From: a virus
IMG/VR virus record: IMGVR_UViG_3300030380_004389
Location: 1-20,157 of that record
Direction: 5' to 3' (one strand)
Length of the DNA stretch: 20,157 nucleotides
Below the pieces are notes generated by a model. The model saw only the letters and a program-made list of their open reading frames with translations. It searched no databases and was not told the origin of the DNA. Shown in pieces: positions 11,550 through 19,139 of this stretch. Within the stretch, counting starts at the first letter, position 1; the number at the start of each line of letters is the position of its first letter. The position numbers were made by a program, and so were the translations under genes.

Positions 11550-11577
11550 CTAATAATATTCTCCCCATCATCGTCAA
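11550..11577 (-). promoter_or_regulatory. Candidate lysis-block promoter
   Basis: TTGACG (11577-11572) on the minus strand is followed after 16 bases by TATTAG (11555-11550). It sits at the only large gap in the late block, just after the Cys-rich gene. Predicted initiation would fall inside the inverted repeat at 11520-11548. Confidence 0.4.
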
Positions 11578-11580
11578 CTC

Positions 11581-11781
11581 CTAGCATTTGCAAACCTCAC
11601 AAGTACATAATTCACCATCGTAAAAATGACTATGTAAAATTTCTTTACAGTGACACTTGCAATTACAATTTTTGCATTTTCTTTTTTTTCTTTTTTTTGG
11701 TTTTGGGAAAAAAAAAGAGTCTATCCATGCACTTAAATTATCTAGTAATCCTAAAAATTTATAAATAAATCTATCTATCAT
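11581..11781 (-). CDS. Small cysteine-rich protein with amphipathic N-terminus
   Basis: The 66-residue protein begins MIDRFIYKFLGLLDNLSAWI, an amphipathic or membrane-associated helix. A highly basic linker (PKPKKRKKRK) follows, then a cysteine-dense region with CKNCNCKCHCK (36-46) and LCTCEVCKC at the end: nine cysteines and several histidines in about 30 residues. Such spacing suits two small zinc or other metal centres. Similar proteins occur in marine podovirus genomes next to virion and lysis genes. It is coupled to the preceding gene (TAATG). Confidence 0.75.
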   Translation of the reverse strand: MIDRFIYKFLGLLDNLSAWIDSFFFPKPKKRKKRKCKNCNCKCHCKEILHSHFYDGELCTCEVCKC

Positions 11782-11993
11782 TATTCCATAATTAATTTTT
11801 TAATTGAATATGAGCCATCTATATTTTTTTCTAACTCAGCTTTTGATTTAATACATCTATACTCAATGTTGTTTGATGAATTTCTGCTAGCCTGACGTTT
11901 GCCTTTTAAACAACTACTTAAATCAGGTTGTAATCTTGCTTCCGTAATTTCATTATTAACTAATAAAAGCAAAGCTATAACTACTTGCTCCAT
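11781..11993 (-). CDS. Small exported protein, unknown
   Basis: This 70-residue protein starts MEQVVIALLLLVNNEITEAR, a short hydrophobic stretch that could be a signal peptide or anchor. Its soluble part contains two cysteines (SSCLKGKR and YRCIKSK) suitable for a disulphide. Its ATG directly follows the TAA of the 49-residue gene. No family is recognised. Confidence 0.65.
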   Translation of the reverse strand: MEQVVIALLLLVNNEITEARLQPDLSSCLKGKRQASRNSSNNIEYRCIKSKAELEKNIDGSYSIKKLIME

Positions 11994-12143
11994 TTAACGA
12001 CCTACTTTTTTCATTGCTAACCTGTGAGCTTGAGTAAATGTTTTACCTTTACCCATTAAAAATTTCATGCTTTTCATGTGTTTAGCAGTGTGATGTTTTT
12101 TATGTTTTGCAAGTGTTGTTTTTTGTCTTTTTGTTAATGCCAT
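11994..12143 (-). CDS. 49-residue basic histidine/lysine-rich protein
   Basis: From ATG 12143 to TAA 11996-11994, 49 residues start MALTKRQKTTLAKHKKHHTA, then KHMKSMKFLMGKGKTFTQAH and RLAMKKVGR. It tiles exactly: its ATG follows the TAA of the 122-residue gene and its TAA is followed at once by the next ATG. The pattern A-L-T-K-R-Q...H-x-x-H-H-T...G-K-T-F-T-Q-A-H-x-x-A-M-K-K-V-G recurs in tiny phage proteins. Its function is unknown; charge suggests DNA binding in the virion. Confidence 0.82.
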   Translation of the reverse strand: MALTKRQKTTLAKHKKHHTAKHMKSMKFLMGKGKTFTQAHRLAMKKVGR

Positions 12144-12512
12144 TTAATGACCCCCATTTGCTCTTACTTTGTCTTTTATAATTTCTAATTGATCTTTAAT
12201 TTTTTCAATATCACTCATAGCGTATTTAATATTTACGTTATTATTTCTCATGAGTTCCATTTCTTTTTGTATAGACTCAACTTGAGTTGCTATATGTTCC
12301 AACAGCATAAATTGTTCTTGATCCGTTGGTAATTGTTCAGATTTTTTAAGTAAATCAGCTTGAAATAATTCTCTACTAGTTTCTAAACTACCTATTCGGT
12401 TTTCTAGTTCAAAAAAACTAACAGTTGCTATAACTGCTCCTGCTACAATCATTAACAGATTCTTTGCTGGTAATTGGATTCCTGTGTCCTCTGACAATTT
12501 TATATTTTTCAT
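12144..12512 (-). CDS. Membrane-anchored coiled-coil virion-block protein
   Basis: The 122-residue protein has a short N-terminal SEDTGIQLPAKN segment and one membrane helix (about 18-36, LLMIVAGAVIATVSF). A long charged coiled coil follows: ENRIGSLETSRE, the conserved-looking DQEQFMLLEHIATQVESIQK, then SDIEKIKDQLEIIKDKVRAN. The pattern is familiar from pelagiphage-like podoviruses. It could span the periplasm as part of an injection conduit or as a u-spanin-like element, both inferences from topology. It overlaps the nuclease-like gene by 4 nt. Confidence 0.78.
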   Translation of the reverse strand: MKNIKLSEDTGIQLPAKNLLMIVAGAVIATVSFFELENRIGSLETSRELFQADLLKKSEQLPTDQEQFMLLEHIATQVESIQKEMELMRNNNVNIKYAMSDIEKIKDQLEIIKDKVRANGGH

Positions 12513-12844
12513 ATTTTATTTCCATGATCGACCATGATAATTTTAATACCTAGTTTTTTTTGTTTAGGTGTAGGAACTCTCCAAATCTTTCGCCTATATG
12601 ATTTGACGTTTTTTCTATAAGTATTCGTTTTAATATCAACAAGTTCAATCTTACCACTAGGGCTTACCAAAACTAAATCAAATGGACATTGAGGATCACA
12701 TGATTTTGCAACCCAATAACCTTTTTTAGTAAAATCAACAATACATTGATATTCACCAACAACACCTTTTTGAGTAGTATTTAACTTACTAGATTTGATA
12801 TTAGATTGAGCAAGGTTGATAGACTTATCAATCCTACTGCCCAT
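12509..12844 (-). CDS. PD-(D/E)XK nuclease, resolvase/intron-endonuclease-like
   Basis: The 111-residue protein shows a complete PD-(D/E)XK core: E31 in KGVVGEYQCIVDFTKKGYWV, D56 in CPFDLVLV, and D70-I-K72 in LVDIKTN. A basic segment follows (TYRKNVKSYRRKIWRV). The arrangement resembles Group-I-intron-associated PD-(D/E)XK_5-type enzymes and Holliday-junction-resolvase-like phage nucleases. Its frame overlaps the upstream membrane-protein gene by 64 nt, an unusually long overlap here, and no Shine-Dalgarno precedes ATG 12844. It is the only nuclease among the virion genes, so a role in packaging, DNA entry or attack on host DNA is possible. Confidence 0.8.
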   Translation of the reverse strand: MGSRIDKSINLAQSNIKSSKLNTTQKGVVGEYQCIVDFTKKGYWVAKSCDPQCPFDLVLVSPSGKIELVDIKTNTYRKNVKSYRRKIWRVPTPKQKKLGIKIIMVDHGNKI

Positions 12845-12987
12845 AATAATTTATAAATAGAATTCACTTTAGCGTCTAAATGAGCTAAATGATTATCTTT
12901 TATAGTCGATATTTTGTTATGTATTAGTTTTATTTCACCTTGTAACTTAATAATTTGCTCTGAATTTTTTTGAGATTGTGTGGCCAT
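12781..12987 (-). CDS. XhlA-like small membrane protein
   Basis: This 68-residue protein has a helical charged N-terminal region (SEQIIKLQGEIKLIHNKIST) and a C-terminal membrane helix (YKLLWAVGLISLSTLLNLIS). The layout matches XhlA-type phage haemolysin/holin accessory proteins. Its ATG shares a base with the stop of the 817-residue gene (TAATG), so it is coupled to it. A lysis or ejection accessory role is possible; homology is weak for so short a protein. Confidence 0.7.
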   Translation of the reverse strand: MATQSQKNSEQIIKLQGEIKLIHNKISTIKDNHLAHLDAKVNSIYKLLWAVGLISLSTLLNLISNLVS

Positions 12988-15440
12988 TATCTATACTTAT
13001 TTAAACTTTCAATTATTTTGTATTGTTCTAATAAAGATGATTGATCTTGTTCATTCATTTTAGGTAACACAGTTTGATTTTCATAAGCTGTTTGTATCAA
13101 ACCTTGACCACCACTAGCATTAGGTAATTTAGCAAAAGCAATAGCATTAGCTATATCATCTAGTGCTTGATTGTGTTTAGCAGTTTTGGCAACAGCGTCA
13201 AAAAAGAATCTTGCACCTAAAGTAGCTTGAATACCACCAGCTTGAAACCCTGCAATTCCTACAAGTGATCTTCCAAAACTTTGAAAAACACCTAAAAATT
13301 TTTTAGCACCACCCTCAACTTGTTTAAAATCATTTATATCAGTTGTTTTTTGTAATTCTTTTGCAAAGCCAATTAAATCTTTTTGTTGTTCTTTAGTAAA
13401 TAAAATTTTAGATATTTCTTTACCATTACCATTCATCATTTGCTCAACTTCTTTTATAAAAATTTTAGGATCAAATATTTCATTTGTTCCAACTTTTTTA
13501 AAAGAGTTGTTTAACATTCTTTGAAAAGCACCATCAACTAACAAATCAAATCCCTCTGACCCTTTAGGAAATATAGTTGTAGTTAATCTATTTAGAATAT
13601 CAGTTGATTGTTTTACGCTATTTGCACTTAAACTAGCGTTACCATATAAATAATTATTTATTTGTAATGCAGTATATTTACCATTTAAAATATTATTTAA
13701 ATATGCACCAGCTTGATCTTTAACTTTACCTACATTATTAGGTTCAAATATTTTTTTAACTTTACTAGAGTCGGCTCTTGCACTTTTAATAGCTTCTAAA
13801 ACACTTTTATCGCCACTTGATAATGCACCTTGTATAGTTTTATCGTAAAATTTATCAAACTCACCTTTTAAAGTTAATAATGCTTTTTTATCAGTTGCAT
13901 CTTTTGTAGTGCTTATAATTGTATTTAAGTTTCTTCTTTTAGCTTCTAAACTATCTAAAGTTATTTTAGTTACTTTATTATCTTTAATACCTTTTAAAAA
14001 TTTATCAAAATCATTCATCCAAGCTAGTGATTTTGGTGTAATATCTTTATTAAGATTCATACCAATACCATCACTACTAGATACAACTAATCTCATATTT
14101 TTAGTTACATTATTAACTACTGGTGCTTTTATTTTACCAGTCCAATCAATAGCATTATATTTAGCATCAACTGCATCATCCATTTTAGATTTGATAGCGT
14201 TAATTTGATTTGTAACATTATCTATTGTATCTTCAACAGGCGTTTTTTGGCCTGGCAAAGTAGTTGTTTGTTGAGTATTTTTATTTCTAATTAAACCATT
14301 TCTAAATTTAGTAAGATAATCAAATGATTGTTTTAATTGTATCTCTGCTTGATAATTAACAATATTTTTTAAATCTTCTCCATGAACACCTTTTTTAGCT
14401 TGTTCAATCCATTTTAAAACTTTTTGATTTCCACTAGCTTGAGCTTTCCATAAAGATATTCCATACTTATTAGCACCAACAATTTGAATTGCTAAAGCAG
14501 GATTAATACCATCTTCTAAAGCTTGTGCAAATTCTTTCATGACTTTTTTGTCATTTAATAAATTTAAATCTTCAAAATTTTGTTTAGCTAGTGTTTTAGT
14601 TTTTTCGGTTATCATACCTTTGTTGTTTAGATATAAACCACTTCCACTAAATATATTAAACTTACTAGGTATAACTTTATTAATTCCATCTTTAACAATA
14701 TTAAAACCACTAAATCTTGCTAAAAATTTTCCTATTGGCTCACCAGCCATTCCCATAGTTTGATTTAATAAAAGCCTATCATCTTCTATAATTGGAATTC
14801 CACCATCACCTGCTTGTGATCCCATATTACTAGCTACAACATCTTGAGTTGCTCCAGTTACAGCTGCAGCACTTCCTTGAGCTATTGATTTTTTTATAAT
14901 TCCACCACCAACTTTTTTATAAACAAAACCAGCACCAGGGATGTATTGTAAAACTTGTGCAACTCCCTCAACTGCGTCTTTAAATGTAAAACCTGGTTTA
15001 TTTAAATAAAAAGTTCGATCAGTTCCTTTTTTGACTGCTCCATTAGGTAATGTAATAACAACATTTTCAAATTTATCTCTTGATATAACAGCGTCAGGAT
15101 ATACGTTTTTTACCATATCAATTTGTGCTTCAACCGATGGTGTAATACTAAAACCTATTCCAAGCTTTATAGAGTTACCAATGTTAGTTAAAGGTGCATT
15201 ATTTAATTCACCCATATTTTTAAATTCTTCTCTATTGTTGCCAGTAAAGAAATTACTTATAAAATCTATTGATGTATTAAAAAAACCTTGTTCTTTATTT
15301 TTTTTCTCAATTGCTTTAGATACTAATTCTTTTTCATCGCCCTCAACTTCATTTGTAGAAGTATCTACGTTGTCATATTTTTTTTTAATTAAAGCTTTTT
15401 CTATAAGATTTAATTCTTCTTCGTTAGTTACAACAGCCAT
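12987..15440 (-). CDS. Large internal virion/ejection protein (817 residues)
   Basis: The largest gene of the window. Its product is mostly helical, charged and low in cysteine. About 1-60 is acidic (NEEELNLIEKALIKKK, VEGDEKELVSKAIEKK). A glycine/alanine-rich segment with alternating hydrophobics lies near 165-205 (VLQYIPGAGFVYKKVGGGII, AAAVTGATQDV), and another near 740-770 (GIAGFQAGGIQATLGARFFF). The rest resembles podovirus internal core or ejection proteins (a T7 gp16-like position), but the lytic transglycosylase domain of gp16 is not visible. It would be ejected with DNA to form the trans-envelope channel. It closes the run of internal virion proteins. Confidence 0.78.
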   Translation of the reverse strand: MAVVTNEEELNLIEKALIKKKYDNVDTSTNEVEGDEKELVSKAIEKKNKEQGFFNTSIDFISNFFTGNNREEFKNMGELNNAPLTNIGNSIKLGIGFSITPSVEAQIDMVKNVYPDAVISRDKFENVVITLPNGAVKKGTDRTFYLNKPGFTFKDAVEGVAQVLQYIPGAGFVYKKVGGGIIKKSIAQGSAAAVTGATQDVVASNMGSQAGDGGIPIIEDDRLLLNQTMGMAGEPIGKFLARFSGFNIVKDGINKVIPSKFNIFSGSGLYLNNKGMITEKTKTLAKQNFEDLNLLNDKKVMKEFAQALEDGINPALAIQIVGANKYGISLWKAQASGNQKVLKWIEQAKKGVHGEDLKNIVNYQAEIQLKQSFDYLTKFRNGLIRNKNTQQTTTLPGQKTPVEDTIDNVTNQINAIKSKMDDAVDAKYNAIDWTGKIKAPVVNNVTKNMRLVVSSSDGIGMNLNKDITPKSLAWMNDFDKFLKGIKDNKVTKITLDSLEAKRRNLNTIISTTKDATDKKALLTLKGEFDKFYDKTIQGALSSGDKSVLEAIKSARADSSKVKKIFEPNNVGKVKDQAGAYLNNILNGKYTALQINNYLYGNASLSANSVKQSTDILNRLTTTIFPKGSEGFDLLVDGAFQRMLNNSFKKVGTNEIFDPKIFIKEVEQMMNGNGKEISKILFTKEQQKDLIGFAKELQKTTDINDFKQVEGGAKKFLGVFQSFGRSLVGIAGFQAGGIQATLGARFFFDAVAKTAKHNQALDDIANAIAFAKLPNASGGQGLIQTAYENQTVLPKMNEQDQSSLLEQYKIIESLNKYR

Positions 15441-15450
15441 GTTTTATTCC

Positions 15451-16512
15451 TTAAAGTGAATTAATTTTTTTATATTTTTTATTTTCTTCATCAATAATGT
15501 AATACCATTCACCATTTTCAGCTTGTATGAAATTATCGTTATTTTTCATTTCTTCTAAATTTGTATTTGAAAGTTTAAGCATTTCTTCCATTTCATCTTT
15601 TGGTATAATTGGATTTACAAGATCACCATTATCATCTAATTCGTTTGTGTATTGATCCCACATTTGATTAAAAGTCATCATTTTACCATTAACTTCTTTT
15701 TTAGTTAATAATGTGTTTAGACCATCATCACCAGCTACCCAATCCTCTGCCATTTGTGCTTTTAAAATTTCTCTATCGTTAATAGCTTCCATAATTCTTG
15801 CATTAGCTTTGATACCATTAGGAGTCATAGATAAACTAGTTGTTAAACTTTCAAAAATATCCATTTCCTTTTCTGATATAGCACCTTTTGTTTGTGAAAT
15901 TTTCCCAAACAATTGATTACCTGCTAATACACTAATAACTTCTGTATTTTGTATTTGACTATTCATATCTCCTATATCGCTTAACCATGAAACATCTAAT
16001 CCAAAACCTTTAGCATATTTCATTAAATCAGCTACTATTGGAGCTACCTTACCAGTTTCTAAATTATCAGCTGTTATAGTAAGCAATTCTAAATCAACAT
16101 TTTCTTTAGAAGCATTATCTGCTGTTTCTAAAATCTTATTAAACACCTCACCTTGACCTTTACCAACTGTTTTTTGAAATTCAGTTTCCATATTAGAACC
16201 TGTATTAACATTAACATTAGTTTGTGGAGCATTTGTTTTGGTTTTAATTAATTCAATTTTATTAGTTACTAAATTTCTTTGATAATTAGAATTATTATCT
16301 AACGATGGATTAGACTCTATTTCTTCTCTAGTTAAAATTTCGTATTTATCTTTATTTTTATTCGCACTAAAAAGTTTTTTAAGTTGACCAGCTTGTGCTA
16401 TCGCAGGGAATATAGCCTCACCTACTCCTTTCCCCTGAGCTCCTTGTTGTAGCAAACCTGCTGCTACTAAAAATTCTTCGTCTTGTAAAAGTCCTTTAAA
16501 ATTGATTGCCAT
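15451..16512 (-). CDS. Internal virion protein (353 residues)
   Basis: The protein opens with a short module (FKGLLQDEEFLVAAGLLQQG, then GEAIFPAIAQAGQLKKLF) common to phage ejection-like proteins, in which a helical hairpin packs early. The rest is helical and polar: KILETADNASKENVDLELL, a KYAKGFGLDV segment and WVAGDDGLNTLLTKKEVNGK. It lies between two other putative internal proteins with 10-base and 1-base gaps. It resembles T7 gp15-position proteins by gene order only. The C-terminal ENGEWYYIIDEENKKYKKI looks like a small separate hairpin. Confidence 0.72.
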   Translation of the reverse strand: MAINFKGLLQDEEFLVAAGLLQQGAQGKGVGEAIFPAIAQAGQLKKLFSANKNKDKYEILTREEIESNPSLDNNSNYQRNLVTNKIELIKTKTNAPQTNVNVNTGSNMETEFQKTVGKGQGEVFNKILETADNASKENVDLELLTITADNLETGKVAPIVADLMKYAKGFGLDVSWLSDIGDMNSQIQNTEVISVLAGNQLFGKISQTKGAISEKEMDIFESLTTSLSMTPNGIKANARIMEAINDREILKAQMAEDWVAGDDGLNTLLTKKEVNGKMMTFNQMWDQYTNELDDNGDLVNPIIPKDEMEEMLKLSNTNLEEMKNNDNFIQAENGEWYYIIDEENKKYKKINSL

Positions 16513-16513
16513 A

Positions 16514-17554
16514 TTATATTAGTCCTTGATTATCTAGTTCTTCTTCAAATGGATTTGCACTTGTCATACTTCTTGCATACTTTTGATTAAAAGTATTACC
16601 AAATCCAAATTGTTGATTGTTTGGTGTTAAGTTTAAAGTTTTTGCTATTTTATCTTTAGCGTTGTTGTAAGTTGTCATGTAAGTAGATGAAACACCTAGA
16701 TTTGTATTATTTAGATTATTAAAATAATCATTAACCATTGAGTTTTCATTTGTTTCAATAGTTTTTACATCATCAGGGTTGTCAAATAAAACTACATTAT
16801 TATCTCCACCACCACCACCACTTTGATTTGTGTTGTTATCACCTAATGTACTTTTGTAATCAGTTTCATTAAATAAGTAATCATACTCAGGTGATCCCTC
16901 TACAATAACTCCATTAGGATTCCAATTTAACCCTGTGCCTAATTCATATTCTTTAATCATGGCAGTTGTCATATAATTGTTTCTTCTTTTTTTATTTGCA
17001 GAATTTGCAAAAGGGGAAATAATTTCTTTTAAAACATTTAAAGTTATAAATGGTGAACTTGTAAGTCTTTCAAATCTTGTTTTGCCAGTAAGTGCATCAT
17101 TAATATTTACACCTTGATCTACAAGATCAACTATGTTTTGTGCAACAACTCTATCTTGTTGCGATTGTGTCATCGCTGTATTGTATTGGTTACTTTGATT
17201 ACCTTGGAAAGCACTAGTAGAACCACCACCAGATGATTGTTGTCCACTATCATTTTGTCCTCTATCCATAGCACCTGATACATCACCACCAGCTCTATTT
17301 TGGCCAGGATCGGTTGATCCAAAACCATCAAAACTTAAAAGTCCTGATGCTCCAATATTTGCTTTATCATTTTTTAAAGAGCCATGTAAATTAGCGTCTA
17401 GCAAAAGACCTTTTTCAGCATCAGTTATGTATGCTAGTTCTGTCTTTGGGCTTTTAGGTGATGACTTCCAAAATCTAGGTGCTGTAACTTCTTGAGTTTC
17501 ACCAAGATAATTTCTTACCCCACCTTGCATTACAAAGTCTTTTTCTAATAACAT
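16514..17554 (-). CDS. Gly/Asn/Gln-rich internal virion-like protein (346 residues)
   Basis: The N-terminal 70 residues look folded (VMQGGVRNYLGETQEVTAPR, AYITDAEKGLLLDANLHGSL). A long low-complexity segment follows (about 75-145, GGDVSGAMDRGQNDSGQQSS), then a helical part (RVVAQNIVDLVDQGVNINDA) and a second Gly run near 245. The composition suits a flexible, ejected or scaffolding-type virion protein. AAAGG overlapping the stop of the 36-residue gene provides its ribosome site. No enzymatic domain is recognised. Confidence 0.7.
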   Translation of the reverse strand: MLLEKDFVMQGGVRNYLGETQEVTAPRFWKSSPKSPKTELAYITDAEKGLLLDANLHGSLKNDKANIGASGLLSFDGFGSTDPGQNRAGGDVSGAMDRGQNDSGQQSSGGGSTSAFQGNQSNQYNTAMTQSQQDRVVAQNIVDLVDQGVNINDALTGKTRFERLTSSPFITLNVLKEIISPFANSANKKRRNNYMTTAMIKEYELGTGLNWNPNGVIVEGSPEYDYLFNETDYKSTLGDNNTNQSGGGGGDNNVVLFDNPDDVKTIETNENSMVNDYFNNLNNTNLGVSSTYMTTYNNAKDKIAKTLNLTPNNQQFGFGNTFNQKYARSMTSANPFEEELDNQGLI

Positions 17555-17562
17555 TTTAACCT

Positions 17563-17673
17563 TTATAAAATTATTGAAACAACAAATAAAATAGCAAGAC
17601 CCATCACATATTTAGATGTTCTTTTATTTATATCAGTTTCTATATCAAAAATTATTTTTTTTATTTTATCCAT
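17563..17673 (-). CDS. 36-residue single-pass membrane protein
   Basis: From ATG 17673 to TAA 17565-17563 the frame encodes 36 residues: MDKIKKIIFDIETDINKRTS then KYVMGLAILFVVSIIL. The second half is one membrane helix; the first half is charged. The start shares a base with the preceding stop (TAATG), and AAAGG over its stop serves the next gene, so it fills the 17555-17672 gap exactly. Its place among ejection proteins suggests a role in envelope passage, which is inference. Confidence 0.72.
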   Translation of the reverse strand: MDKIKKIIFDIETDINKRTSKYVMGLAILFVVSIIL

Positions 17674-18365
17674 TATAATAATCCCCCTAATAATCCACCT
17701 ACAACAGCACCACCGATTCCTGGTGCAATCATATTACCAATTAAAGCACCACCTAAACCTTGTGTTACTCTATTTGGATTGTTAACAGTTTGTTGAACAG
17801 GAAATCCTGTAGCAATAGGATTTACCAAAGATGAATATTGTTGTAATGATTGAAAAGGTGCTAGGTTTTGTTGTCGTTGTATATTTTCTAATTGAGAACC
17901 AACTTGAGTTAATGTTGGAGAAGCACTAGCAATACCTAATTGTCTTTGTCTTTCTCTTTCATAAGAATCAAAAGCATATGGTAAAGCTTCTTGAGTTATA
18001 CCACTTAAAATTTGTTGTTGACTCATTGGCGACCCTGGAGTCCGACCCATTCCACTAAACTCACTATTAACTGCTGTTGCAATTGAATTAGCACTACCTT
18101 GAAGCATTGGAGATAAAAAAGGATTTAAATATTGTCCACTTAATGTATCAGCTAATTGTTGTTGCGAAGCATTGGCCATAAGCTCTTGTTGAGCAAGGCC
18201 TTGAGTTGTTTGAGTTGTCGGTGCTACATATCCACTAGCACTTACACCTTGATTATATAAATTACCTGCCTCTGAAATAATTTGATTTAACGCAGGTTGT
18301 GCTGGTGCATATGGGTTGACTTGTGCTTGACTACCCCCACCACTTGATCCACCACCAAATGACAT
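17673..18365 (-). CDS. Internal virion protein with glycine-zipper C-terminus
   Basis: This 230-residue protein is rich in Gln, Ser, Gly and Ala. After a Gly/Ser-rich start (MSFGGGSSGGGSQAQ) come helical repeats containing ALNQIISEAGNLYNQGVSA and LAQQELMANASQQQLADTLS, and EALPYAFDSYERERQRQLGI. The last 28 residues form a glycine zipper (LGGALIGNMIAPGIGGAVVG), a membrane-inserting pattern. By order and composition it corresponds to a T7 gp14-like ejection protein that could form the outer-membrane pore. It is coupled to the GNAT-like gene by TAATG. Confidence 0.78.
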   Translation of the reverse strand: MSFGGGSSGGGSQAQVNPYAPAQPALNQIISEAGNLYNQGVSASGYVAPTTQTTQGLAQQELMANASQQQLADTLSGQYLNPFLSPMLQGSANSIATAVNSEFSGMGRTPGSPMSQQQILSGITQEALPYAFDSYERERQRQLGIASASPTLTQVGSQLENIQRQQNLAPFQSLQQYSSLVNPIATGFPVQQTVNNPNRVTQGLGGALIGNMIAPGIGGAVVGGLLGGLL

Positions 18366-18808
18366 TAGTTATTCTCCTTTTTAATTAATTGTTTTTCAAG
18401 AACTACATGAGTTCTTTTATAGTCGTAATTTTGTAAAACTTTTTGCCAACCAACTCTAGCGTTAAGTTCCATAAGATCACAATTTTGTTCTAAGGCAAAA
18501 TCTTCAAGCACTTGAATAAGACCTGTCCATTTTTGCCTATGCCTACCTGTCATAATAAATATTTGACAAGATTTTTTAAGCTTACGTTGTATTACTTCTG
18601 TTACAACAACTCCATAATATTTTTCTAAAGTTTTAGATTTGCTCTTATCCCAAATAATCCACATTTGCATTTTGTTATTTTTTAAACAATCAAAAACAAA
18701 TTGTGAGTCAGTATAATCGCCTGAGTAAGTTAAAGCATTTTGTATATCTTGCTTAACTAAACTCCAAACTTCATTAACATTAGAAGTTGGTATTCTTACA
18801 AGTTTCAT
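18365..18808 (-). CDS. GNAT-like protein in the internal-virion gp13 position
   Basis: The 147-residue protein has a GNAT-like alpha/beta order: NEVWSLVKQDIQNALTYSG (helices 1-2), MQMWIIWDKSK (strand), YYGVVVTEVIQRK (strand), CQIFIMTGRHRQKWTGLIQV (the strand-loop-helix of the CoA-binding region) and MELNARVGWQKVLQNYDYKR near the C-terminus. The classic Q/R-x-x-G-x-G/A acetyl-CoA loop is only loosely present, so enzymatic activity is uncertain. Podoviruses often carry such a protein next to ejection proteins. It is coupled to both neighbours by single-base overlaps. Confidence 0.75.
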   Translation of the reverse strand: MKLVRIPTSNVNEVWSLVKQDIQNALTYSGDYTDSQFVFDCLKNNKMQMWIIWDKSKSKTLEKYYGVVVTEVIQRKLKKSCQIFIMTGRHRQKWTGLIQVLEDFALEQNCDLMELNARVGWQKVLQNYDYKRTHVVLEKQLIKKENN

Positions 18809-19137
18809 TAAGTTACACTTAAATAATTTAATCCTATGTGAACACTATCTGATGTACTTGTAGTAGCCTTTAACACATCATTACTTTCTAATACTAAAGG
18901 CTGTGATAATATTTCTATTGAACTATTAGCACTTAAATTTTGTGTGTGTAGTATTGTAAATTCAGTATTACTTTGTGAGCTATCCAAAACATCCATTGAT
19001 ATATTTGGAGTGTTACCACTATTATTAGTAACTCTTATTGATTTTACAATTAAAGTTTCTTTATTACTTGATGTTAATAAAGCAGTTTCATTAGTTGTAG
19101 CTAAAGCTACTCCTTTAAATTTATATGAGTTAGCCAT
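18808..19137 (-). CDS. Small beta-rich virion structural protein
   Basis: The 109-residue protein starts MANSYKFKGVALATTNETAL. It is almost all short beta strands with Ser/Thr/Asn loops: SNKETLIVKSIRVTNNSGN, ISMDVLDSSQSNTEFTILHT and NDVLKATTSTSDSVHIGLNY. This is the pattern of small phage beta-sandwich tail or neck-associated proteins. It lies two bases after the tail-fibre gene and is coupled to the GNAT-like gene (TAATG). No more specific role can be given. Confidence 0.75.
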   Translation of the reverse strand: MANSYKFKGVALATTNETALLTSSNKETLIVKSIRVTNNSGNTPNISMDVLDSSQSNTEFTILHTQNLSANSSIEILSQPLVLESNDVLKATTSTSDSVHIGLNYLSVT

Positions 19138-19139
19138 GA

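Noticed and set aside
13909-14763. Plus-strand open frames of 99 and 74 codons
   Set aside because: Both are antisense within the 817-residue gene, with hydrophobic composition bias and no ribosome site.
15031-15459. A 142-codon open frame on the plus strand
   Set aside because: It lies antisense to the start of the 817-residue virion gene and gives a low-complexity Leu/Ser/Phe-rich translation, as expected for the complement of AT-rich coding DNA.
16800-16825. CCA-triplet run that looks like a microsatellite
   Set aside because: It encodes a short Gly run in the low-complexity part of a virion protein; nothing beyond codon repetition is indicated.
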